Both the position numbers and the translations under genes were made by a program. A stretch of 64,000 nt of DNA, from contig JAKZHN010000013.1 in NCBI GenBank assembly GCA_037179335.1, positions 372,001 through 436,000 of the forward strand, written 5' to 3'. This DNA is from Cyclaneusma minus (taxonomy: Eukaryota > Ascomycota > Leotiomycetes > Marthamycetales > Marthamycetaceae). This document shows positions 55,452 to 64,000 of the stretch, piece by piece (the stretch's first letter is position 1; the number at the start of each line of letters is the position of its first letter). The notes below the pieces were generated by a model. The model saw nothing but the letters and a program-made list of their open reading frames with translations, was not told the DNA's origin and made no database searches.

Positions 55452-57204
55452 CTAAACCACATTCCCCCGCTTCCTAACCCCCACCCGCAGCCCCAACGGC
55501 TTCCGCAAAAACCCCTCTCGCGTCTCCCACCCTTCCTGTCGCATCTCAAACTCATAGCGGCGAAACGTCACCGCCACGATAAGCGCCAGTTCCATCTCCG
55601 CCACATTGCGGCCCACGCAACTTCGCGGGCCGTGGCTGAAGGGGATAAAGGCATTCTTCATCTGCTCCGTCACTCGGCCCTCTTCCCAGCGTTCAGGCAC
55701 GAAAAGTTCGGCGTCCGGACCCCAGATTGAAGTGCTGTGGTGGATCGTGTACGAGGGGACGGAGAGAACCGTGGAGGCGGGGAAGTGGTGCCCGAGGAGA
55801 TCGATGCCGGGGCCGGGAGGGACGATGCGGGGGAGGCCGAGGGATGATGTGCTGTGGATGCGTAGGGTTTCGTTGACGACTTGGTGCAGGTATGGCAAGT
55901 CCTTCACCATGTCGAAGGTCGGCACGTCGCAATCGGCCGGAATGGCGCGGTCGAGTTCTTGTTGCAGTTTGGTGATCACGCCCGGCGTTGACAGCACCCA
56001 ATATAGCAGAGCGCAGGAAGTATTCGATGTCGTGTCTGAGCCGGCGATTAGTTGCGTTAGTGCTTCGGCAGTAAGTTCATCCCTCCCCATCGGATTTCCA
56101 GATTCGTCTTTTCCCTGCATCAGCCGTGCGAGCAAATCAACGCGTTCGCTGTTCTTCGCCGCATCGCCATCCAGTCTGGCGCCTACTCTCGCAACCGCAA
56201 TACCCGCCAGATTTTCCACGGCCTCGATCCCGCGGCTAAAAAACGGATCCGGCAGATACTTAGCCCAAGGCTTCAACTCCGGCAGACAACCAATCGTGCC
56301 ACTAACCTCACCTCTTCGATTCAGCACCTCGACAGCAGGCACATAAGACGGCGGCGCACCCGGGGACTTGCGGACTTCGGCAATGTCTTTGCCCTTGCTG
56401 AGCATGCCGAAGGGGGCGCCGAAGGCGAGGTCGCCGATGATGTCGAAGGCGAGGTAGTTGTACCAGTGCAGGGCGTCGAGAGTGGCGTAGTGGCTGGAGG
56501 AGGGCGAGGCGAGGGCGGAGAGGCGGTCCCATTGCGCGATGAAGGTGCGCAGGTTAGCGGCCATGTATTGCTCGAATTGGGAGATGGACTTGGTGCTGAA
56601 GGTGTGCGAGACGGTTTTGCGCTTGCGGGTGTGGGCGGCGCGGTCGCGGGTGTTGAAGAGGCCGCGTTGGATGGAGACGAAGGCGTCGTAGTATTCGCTG
56701 ATGAGTGTGTTAGTCCTTGTTCAAGCATAGTATGTCTTCCTTTTTTTGGATTCAGGGGGGAATGTGGGTGGATGTTCGAAGTCGTGTCTTGCTTGAGGGA
56801 AGAAAGGTGATAGTAAGTTCGTTACTTAGAAACGCTGGAGAGGGAAACCTCGGATCATCGATGACAATGAAGCTTGACTTTGACAAGTTTTGAAAATTAA
56901 CGAACCTTTTCAAAAAGCCATTTCCATGCCCGTAGATAGCATTGATACAATCGGCATCGGCAACACTAACATGATGCGGCTGGATTCTCACCAGCTTGCC
57001 ATACTTCTTGTGCGCCTCATCGACAGCCTCAAATCTCTTTCCTTGCCTACACTGCCACATCAACCACAGATTCGAAAAAGCCGCAGCCGGCGGACCAGGA
57101 ATGCTTCGCAGCGCGCGATTGGCCGTCAGGTAGGGATAGAGATAGTAGAAGAGCACCAGCAGCACCGGCGTGAGCGGCGACAGCACTATATCGTGGATCG
57201 CCAT
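55452..57204 (-). CDS. bphA: Cytochrome P450, CYP53 family (benzoate 4-monooxygenase)
   Basis: Exons are 57204-56906 and 56697-55452 (514 aa). The intron of about 208 bp starts with GTTCGT, a less usual donor, and completes an AGC codon to give NGFLKSEYYDAFVS. The N-terminus has a membrane anchor (LTPVLLVLFYYLYPYL). Conserved P450 parts are RKRKTVSHTFS, the I-helix AGSDTTSNT (about residue 305), ETLRIHS (ExxR) and the heme loop FSHGPRSCVGRNVAEMELA with its cysteine near residue 455. CYP53 enzymes hydroxylate benzoate to 4-hydroxybenzoate, feeding the protocatechuate/beta-ketoadipate route, and act with a P450 reductase at the ER. The family call rests on overall similarity of several stretches; the substrate is inferred. 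Confidence 0.9.
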
Positions 57205-59437
57205 CTTCGCTACCAATTTCTCAATCACCGATTTCGATGTGGAATCCCCGGAGGATTTGAGGTCTGAGGAATGTTAAGTAGGAAGATGGGAATGAAAGAA
57301 GAAAAAGCAGAAGCGCGTTTGTGGAAGTTTGCGTGGTTGTGTGTTAACTCTAAGTGGGGTTGGGTGGGAGGAGGTGGCTGGCTAGAGCGGAATCAGCTTA
57401 GGTTGGTCCAAAGTCGACCCACAAGATAAGTAGAAGAAAGAGCTCAGCTTGATAGGTATAATATTACATACGGGGATCTTTTTGTATGTCGACTGTCGAG
57501 AGGGGAGGAGAAGCCGGCTCTGGGTAACGGCTATGTATGTTGTGTGTCTGATGATTACTAGCTTTCCCGGCTTGTCAGGAAGGCTGATCCGTGGTGGTGT
57601 GTGTGTGGGGTAACAAGCTATATCCTTGACAGGAGCTTTGGACAGAGCTCTTGGTCCTCGGGGGAGAATAGCCGGCTTTGACGTCAACTCCAGCTAAATT
57701 GTTTGTTTAATCGACGACACTTGATCATTGATGGGAACTCGGCGTTTGAAGATGGAAGGAGCTGAGATAAATAGAGAAAATGGCAGGACTACAGACTAAG
57801 GTACGGAAGAAGAAAAGGAGGGAAATAGCGGGCCTACATATAGAGAGCCAACATCGCAACCACCAGAACAAAAGATATCGCACACCGCGTTTCATCTTCC
57901 CGCGACCATCCGTTGGCGCATAGCTTGCCGAAGCCTTTCTTCCGAACCAACAGCACCTTGGACTCCCCATATCCCAATTTCTGGATCCTGTGGGTAAAAC
58001 TCAATTCTTCCACAAGGCCGTTCGGTGTCGATGTACGTCGACGAGTACCGTTGCATCAACATCTTGAAGCCCTGGACGTGCATATGCAGCCGCGGAGCCG
58101 CTGCAGATGCTGAGGTACACTCAGATACACAGATCAGATAACCATCGTGAGTAACCACTCGCTCACTCTGGTGTGTAGATCACTCTGCCGTCCTGCTAGT
58201 CATAGCAGAAACCCCTATAGGTCATGACGCAGACACGAATTCCCAGGGTTGAACTGACAGCGAAGTCCACTTACCTCTCGCAATACCTCTTACAGCGCAT
58301 TAGTGCCAGCTGTGCAGTCGCTTTCTTCCCTCGTATTCGTCGGTCTGGGTAGCAAAGACCAAAGGATACCTGGTACTTGTCCACCTTGTACTTGCTTGTA
58401 CCTGCGGGGTCTGAACACACAGATGCTGAAGATTGAAGAACCAGGGTTTTTCTTTTGTGCCACTTTGGCGGGGTTCTCGGTGTCAACCTTGCCTTCGGTC
58501 CAGTCTGAACTTCTGCATGACCCAGCTTCCAAATACTCTGCAGCTTCTTCCATGTCAAAGACCCAAAAATGCAGGACAAATTGTCATTGACACGCGGAAT
58601 GCTCGTTCTAGGCTGTTCCACGGCTTCAGCGGCATCGCTATAAGACCTGCAAAATTTCTCGCTTGGGTGTGTTGGTCGTGGTCTTGTGCCCATGCCAGAT
58701 TGTGCGTGCTGTGTTGGCGCTTCGAAGGTTTAGGGAGCGGAGACCCCGCATTGGGGTCAGGACGGTGATAACTCGGCTTGTTTGCCAAGCTCAGGAACTC
58801 GGCATCTCTCTGCAGAGGTGTTGCGAAAACATGGTTAACTGTGCTGCCGGGAGTTGAAGGCGGATGGAACGATGGTCCAAAACTTGCCGTCGCTGCCGGT
58901 AGTCTCTGGAGGAGAGGCTGGCTGGAGGTTGGAGCGTGGATTGAGGACTTTCGGTGGAGAACGCGGAGTGCGGAGCCGGGTTTGTGGGGTTCCGGATGAG
59001 GGGAATGGAGGAACATCAGGGGATTGCGCATTTAGTGTGGACGCGGTGGGGCTGGCCGGTATTTGAAATGTGTAAATGCGTCAAAAACATTGGATCAGAG
59101 AACTCGTGAACTCTGGAAGTTCGTATAGACCATGTTTGATCAAAACGGACATGCAAAAGTCTCCCACATGCTTGATACATCATACTTGGCAAGAATTGCT
59201 TTGCTGCCGGATAACCGGATTCAGTAGTGATTGAATATTGATTTTGATAGGGATGCAAGACCGTTTTTCGTACCGTGGATATTCCAAATCCACAGCAGCT
59301 CAAGCCTCGTGCTTCTGCGAAACATGAAGATCTGGTGCTTTGCTGCACTACATATGCACCCTCCCAGCGCCCATCTAATTTACAACCTTCTCCCGAGTCT
59401 AAAGAGATGTCTTGCGACTTGAGTGCGATTTCCCGCA
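57205..59437. other. Long intergenic region with one doubtful ORF
   Basis: About 2.2 kb. The part next to 57204 is the CYP53 upstream region. Apart from the weak ORF at 57892-58158, frames here lack coding character. A charged frame near 58290-58560 on the minus strand could be a relic but is not convincing. Confidence 0.45.
57892..58158 (-). CDS. Doubtful hypothetical ORF
   Basis: An open frame of 88 codons ends at 57892 with HMHVQGFKMLMQRYSSTYID, CGRIEFYPQDPEIGIWG and SEERLRQAMRQRMVAGR. The composition is plausible for a protein, but no good ATG context, intron or known motif supports it. It could be the last exon of a gene whose upstream exons I cannot place, or chance. Confidence 0.25.
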   Translation of the reverse strand: MVTHDGYLICVSECTSASAAAPRLHMHVQGFKMLMQRYSSTYIDTERPCGRIEFYPQDPEIGIWGVQGAVGSEERLRQAMRQRMVAGR

Positions 59438-60819
59438 TCATGCCCGTCGCTTCTCAACGGCCTCGCGGAGCAGTCGGATTACGTCCTTGGGGTCTTTGGC
59501 ACCAAACACAGCAGAGCCTGCGACAATGACATTTGCACCGGCGTCGGCGGCTTGCTCGATCGTGCCGGGTCCCAGGCCGCCGTCGACCTCGATGTCTAAG
59601 TTGGGGTATTTGGCACGGAGGGCTTGCACTTTGGGGAGTTCGGAGGCCATGAATTTTTGGCCGCCGAATCCGGGGTGGACGGTCATTACCAGTACCATCT
59701 GTGATGATTGTCAGTTGATTGCCGGGAAGTATTTGTGGTAATGCTTGTGTGCAAAGTTGCAAGGATAGACGGATCAAACGGAAAGAATGAGGATGTCGAT
59801 GAGGATATGTAATAGAGGGGCTGAGAGGACTCACATCGGGGACCTCTGCTGCGTCCTTACTCTCCAAGATATCCCACAAGACATCGACGGGGGTATCGGG
59901 CTTGATGGCAATACCCGCTTGCATACCACAGTCGTGGATATACCGAATGAGTTCGCGAGGGTTGGTCTTCTCAGACGAGGTACCAGAAGGAGTATCAGCG
60001 GCGGTAGATGAAATGGCCGCCTCGTAGTGGAAGCAGTAGAGATCACAGCCAGCAGACTGGAACTCCTTGACCCACTTCTTCGGCTATAGTGACAAGTCAG
60101 CTTGGTACTATTTCGAGGTTCCATGGCCAGTTCATCCTCGACCTCAAAGATGCTCGACCTCCAAAAATAGTGAAAGATGGAAAGTCTGATGCGATCCATT
60201 GGACTTGAAGAAGACGATGACGGTCCAGCAGTTACAGAAGACGTACCTCAGCTATCATCATATGGCAGTCAAAGGTTCCCTTGCCCTTCTTACCCGCCGG
60301 CCTCTCCACATGCGACCGGATTTTCGTCACCACAGGCGCGCCGAAAGTTATATTGGGAACGAAGTGCCCATCCACTGGAAGTTTCAACTGTTAACAAAAA
60401 TACACATATGTGTGAGGAGAGCGAAAAGAGGCGCCTGGTAAAACATGATGAATCCGAACATCCCGTGCCGGAAAATCGAACCCACAAAGTTGAGAGAGAC
60501 CAGCAGCAAATCGAGGCTACGAGAAAGTAACGGTTCAACTCATTTGAAAGACAGCACTCTTCTCAAGTGATCATGGAAACATAAAAACTGCCAGTTGTTC
60601 ACCCCTGGGCAAATTGAACATCAACGGCACTCCGACCCTCACCCATTCGAGAACATACGCCACTATTTCCTCCAGCGAGATAAAGGAAAGCAAATATCAC
60701 CTACTAATATCGACATGGAGCCAATCAGCGCCATTGTCAATGGTGCGAGAGCACTCTTTTCCGAGCTTGGCGAAGTCGGCGGATAGGATAGAGGGAGCGA
60801 TGATGGCTGGCGGACCCAT
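59438..60819 (-). CDS. RPE1: Ribulose-phosphate 3-epimerase
   Basis: Exons are 60819-60705, 60374-60247, 60083-59835 and 59698-59438 (250 aa); all phases agree. The first intron (330 bp) splits the ATG of the MDG motif. The TIM-barrel motifs are IIAPSILSADFAKLG, GADWLHVDIMDGHFVPNITF, FDCHMMIAEPKKWVKEF, CDLYCFHYEA, GIAIKPDTPVDVL, VMTVHPGFGGQKFM and LDIEVDGGLGPGTIEQAADA with GANVIVAGSAVF. Metal-binding His and Asp residues are present (HVD, CHMM, EVDGG). It interconverts ribulose 5-phosphate and xylulose 5-phosphate in the pentose phosphate pathway. The insert SSTAADTPSGTSSEKTNPRE is a normal fungal variation. Confidence 0.96.
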
Positions 60820-62150
60820 CTCGACGGCGGCGAGGTGTGACTGAATGCAGGTACGGGATTTAGTTCAGGTGGGATTCCCGGGGGACAATCGTCGATGAGG
60901 CTCAGCGGCTAGGTTCGCAGATGAGATTGGCAGACGTGATGGGTGTTCTTCGATGAAGCTCTTGGAAAAGTCGTGATCGATGAGATAACCGCTTTGGCGG
61001 GGTGGTGGGGCAGTTGGCGCCGACGTGTTTCGTCACGTGATTGTGACGGTTGAAGTAGGAGCTCTTTTGTGGTTGAAATTAAAATGAAATTAAAACTTTT
61101 GCTTTCAATAATCCGAATCAATTCGAAGGATTGAAGGTGGCCAGAGGATTCAGATATATATCCAATAAATTGTAATTTATATGAGTATTGAATCCGAGTA
61201 TTCGATCATCTTCTCGAGAACGCACGGGCCCAAAAATAGCAACGCGAGAATTCCATCTCACCAGGCACCACCAAGCCTCCTCTTCTTCTCAAGCTCATCG
61301 GTCCACTCAAAAATTACCACATATTCTTGCTACTACTACTCTATCCGCATAGCAACTCTTCGCAAGCACCGACGAACTTCGGTTCATGCAAGCCAAATGC
61401 TTCACGATGCTTTCGCGTTTCTCCACTCGCAACCGCTGTCATCTTCAGCGTGACAACGTCTGCTATTCATAGACACCGCAAAGTCGAAGTACCATCTCCA
61501 CCAGCCAAATTCCTCGACGCTTTCCAGCGTTTACGCCCTATCGTTTCTTTGCATTCAACCCTGACGAGGCTGGTCACTGGCCAGTCATGTGTGCCGGCAG
61601 CCGGCGGCGAATCGATGATGTTTCTTAACCGCCGGCCTCACTGGAGGCTGCATCAACCCTGTACGACAACCCACTCGGATGGTGCAAGCTGTTCTAAATT
61701 TGCATCCTCCCTGCAAATCGCTTGGAATGACTGTCATCCATTGGATGCAAACTCGAGTTGGGTCACCTTACGATGCATCCTGTACGTGTTCGCGTCTGAA
61801 TCTGGCGGGCGGTTCGCCCTCTTTCAATATATGCACTCCCAATTGAGGCCCGACTGTAAGCTATCGGCGGCAAGCCAGCGCCCTCCGTCTCTACATTTCA
61901 GTATAAACAGATCGCCGTTCCTTTGTCATCGCTTGCCTTCATCCTTTTCCCTATTTCTGTTCATTTGGTGTTACGGCTGCGCCTTGTTGCCTGTATTTCA
62001 AAGTCTCTGTTGACCAGAGCACCTATCACCTTTTAATATTCCCACACGGAGACGTTGACCGTCGATCTACACTTTCCTTGCCTTCTACTTAGACAGCGCA
62101 CAAGCAACAAACCAACACAGCAGCCCGTCTTCGCTCATTGGATTTTCGAG
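60820..62150. promoter_or_regulatory. Divergent intergenic region, RPE1 / right-edge gene
   Basis: About 1.3 kb. A small tandem of gaaattaaaat units lies at about 61074-61096 and a TATA-like atatatatcc at about 61153. The stretch before 62151 is a CT/CA-rich leader. No gene is supported, although a long plus-strand frame (61327-62013) crosses it. Confidence 0.45.
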
Positions 62151-64000
62151 ATGGCGTCCTTCGATTTCATTCTTCCAGCCACCACTTACAGACCACCCTC
62201 CCCCACGCAGGCTCGTGGACGGCGGAGGTCTCTTAATACCATAATAGAGGAGGCTGAGGAGTCGATCCGGGACAGCATTGCTTCGATGCAATCAACTCAG
62301 TGGAAGTTGAACGTATCGAACCTGTCGAACCTGTCGAACGTGCCGAACGTGCCGAGCGTGCCGGACGACTCTCCGGATCGACCGAACTGGCTTTCACCCC
62401 TGAGTGATCACTTTCCAACACCTCGGGGAGTTCATTTCATGCGAGCTCCAACACTTGACTCACCATCTTCCGCTTCCGAAAGCGCTTCGCCGTCATCCTC
62501 AGCTCCTTGGACACGGAACAGTTACAGCACCAACACTACCGACTTTGACGACCTATACGACGTGTCTGATGATGAGCGGAATCGAAGGAAGTCTGCGGCC
62601 GCGGAAAGAACTCGCATACGACGACAAAGTGCCGCTTCCTCCCGCCGCTCGTCAGGGGCAAGTCATACTTCTCTGCCAGCCCTAGTCATCCCCAACAATG
62701 GCAACACTGGAGGTGGAGATCGTTGGCCAGGAGTAGCAGCATTCAAGATGATGTCGTCGCCAATTCCACCGACACCTCCACCCAAGATCCCAATGTCTCC
62801 CGCCGTCTTCTCATACTTAGCATCGATGGAAGTTCCGTCTTGTTCAAATCCTCCCTCCCTTGATGGAAGCATGACTTCAGAGCAGATGGCAGCAATGTCA
62901 GCCCCAGCAACCCCTGAGGTCGGCAACGACGAAGTTGATGTTCGCAGAAGTGGGCATTGGGACGATGATGGTGGTGTACAACTTCAACCGGAAGCATTGG
63001 CAACCCTTCAAGCAATTGCTGGTCATGATACCTACGATCGTCACACCGAACATATCATCGAGGTCCCTCCACAGTCACCAATGCGAGAAATGCAGCAAAG
63101 CCCTCCCAGACTGAACACCAACATCCATCGCAACGACTCGATCGTCTTGTCGCCAGATACTCAAAGGTCCTTGAATGATCTGACCCGACTTGAGATTCCT
63201 TCTCCTGGAGGTTTCTTCTCGGCCTTGCCTACTAACGCCAGACACACTTGGCATCTGGTCTCAGCATCACCTTACGAGCCAAACCCACCGTCCTCCACCA
63301 CTGCAGAGCATTTCTACAAGACACCATGGTCATCAGCCCCAGTCGAGCGTATCGTCGAGGTTTCAGAGACTATGTCTGATGGCATTCCCACTGCCCGACC
63401 GCAAGCCAAGCAGTTCGACTCAGACTCAACCATCCGTCCCACTGTACGACCTGACATCCAACACATCGATTCTGATGAGACCATCACCGCTATCCCAGCT
63501 GCCACTTCTCCTGTCGAAGACATTGTAGCAACGGAGATCCTTACTGGATACGATGAAAATTACGGCAAAAAGATCAGCAACACTGCAGCTGTCAATCTCG
63601 ACCGAACCAACATGTGGCTTTCAGCACAAACCGACTACTTGGCCGCTTTGATCAACCCCCCAGAAGCTCGAGACGATGAAGTAGCCCTCAAACGACGCTC
63701 CACCATCCACCAAACCAAGAAAGTCGCCGCAATCCTCTCCCCATCCACAACCGGCATCCCTCCCATGCCCACCATCCCCAAGAAATCCGTCCGCTTCTCA
63801 GAAATCGTCCAACAGCGCCCCATTTCCTTCGCCGTCCCCCTTCCCGCCATCCGCCAAGAGTCAGCCTACTACCGCGCCTTCCAGCACCTCCTCGCCGCCT
63901 CCCGCCCCCGCGACGTCTTCGTCCACCGCACCCCCCGCTTCGAAGCCCTCCAAGCCTCCCGCATCTCCTTCACCCTCTCCCACCGCAATCAACTCCTCGG
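62151..64000 (+). CDS. Conserved fungal protein of unknown function, partial (5' part)
   Basis: From the ATG at 62151 (gagATGGCG) the frame stays open to the window end, at least 616 residues with no stop. It begins MASFDFILPATTYRPPSPTQ. The first 500 residues are Ser/Pro/Thr-rich and look disordered, with many SP/TP sites. Residues about 55-72 are a short NLSNLSNVPNVPSVP repeat. The last part is better ordered: IPKKSVRFSEIVQQRPISFA, then QESAYYRAFQHLLAASRPRD, VFVHRTPRFEALQASRI and TLSHRNQLLG. I recall this C-terminal pattern from uncharacterised proteins of filamentous fungi, so it is likely a real gene. No enzyme motif is visible. Confidence 0.85.
   Translation, partial: MASFDFILPATTYRPPSPTQARGRRRSLNTIIEEAEESIRDSIASMQSTQWKLNVSNLSNLSNVPNVPSVPDDSPDRPNWLSPLSDHFPTPRGVHFMRAPTLDSPSSASESASPSSSAPWTRNSYSTNTTDFDDLYDVSDDERNRRKSAAAERTRIRRQSAASSRRSSGASHTSLPALVIPNNGNTGGGDRWPGVAAFKMMSSPIPPTPPPKIPMSPAVFSYLASMEVPSCSNPPSLDGSMTSEQMAAMSAPATPEVGNDEVDVRRSGHWDDDGGVQLQPEALATLQAIAGHDTYDRHTEHIIEVPPQSPMREMQQSPPRLNTNIHRNDSIVLSPDTQRSLNDLTRLEIPSPGGFFSALPTNARHTWHLVSASPYEPNPPSSTTAEHFYKTPWSSAPVERIVEVSETMSDGIPTARPQAKQFDSDSTIRPTVRPDIQHIDSDETITAIPAATSPVEDIVATEILTGYDENYGKKISNTAAVNLDRTNMWLSAQTDYLAALINPPEARDDEVALKRRSTIHQTKKVAAILSPSTTGIPPMPTIPKKSVRFSEIVQQRPISFAVPLPAIRQESAYYRAFQHLLAASRPRDVFVHRTPRFEALQASRISFTLSHRNQLL
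62312..62366. repeat. In-frame 9-bp repeat in the right-edge gene
   Basis: About six units of tcgaacctg / ccgaacgtg / ccgagcgtg in a row encode (S/P)N(L/V) triplets. Being a multiple of three, length changes would keep the frame. Confidence 0.8.

Noticed and set aside
58555..59031. 158-codon minus-strand ORF (Pro/Ser/His-rich)
   Set aside because: Composition-driven, no domain, no intron or start context. It could not be separated from chance.

Overview
The window looks like nuclear DNA of a filamentous ascomycete (Pezizomycotina; Dothideomycetes is my best guess). Coding genes have short introns with GT...AG borders and CTAAC/CTAAT branch sites, and are compact and often divergently paired. 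They have fungal orthologues (eEF2, Rpb4, Rpn10, SRP68, Pex7, Lsb6, Trs23, CYP53). AT-rich blocks carry paired C-to-T and G-to-A transitions between repeat copies, the mark of repeat-induced point mutation (RIP). No database search was possible; names come from recognising conserved motifs.

Layout. Positions 1-20,000 are accessory and gene-poor. A degenerate array of about 20 GC-richer units (160-2600 and about 7850-13640) is split by an AT-rich RIP-degraded block (about 2600-7440) that has retrotransposon-like direct repeats at its ends. From 13,800 to 19,870 lie decayed copies of an unrecognised coiled-coil/low-complexity gene family on the minus strand, and one small spliced plus-strand gene (15,063-15,302).

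From 20,468 the window is core genome: an AlkB-type dioxygenase with CUE and GRF modules and PEX7 (divergent); a PPR protein and SRP68 (divergent); then an intergenic island (31,100-35,040) with an intron-containing tRNA-Thr(CGT), a second tRNA copy interrupted by a foldback TA-type element, and an assembly gap bounded by artefactual poly-G/poly-C. Next come an RBM26/Rmn1-like RNA-binding protein, the type II PI4-kinase LSB6, eEF2 divergent from a DUF1365 membrane protein, a Borealin/Nbl1-like protein divergent from RPN10, TRAPP subunit TRS23 divergent from RPB4, a CYP53 benzoate hydroxylase, ribulose-phosphate 3-epimerase, and the 5' part of a conserved fungal protein of unknown function that runs off the right edge.

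The core genes are mostly unrelated housekeeping functions (translation, secretion, peroxisome import, proteasome, transcription, lipid kinase). They share promoters in head-to-head pairs rather than a pathway. The unusual material lies in the accessory left third and the 31-35 kb island.
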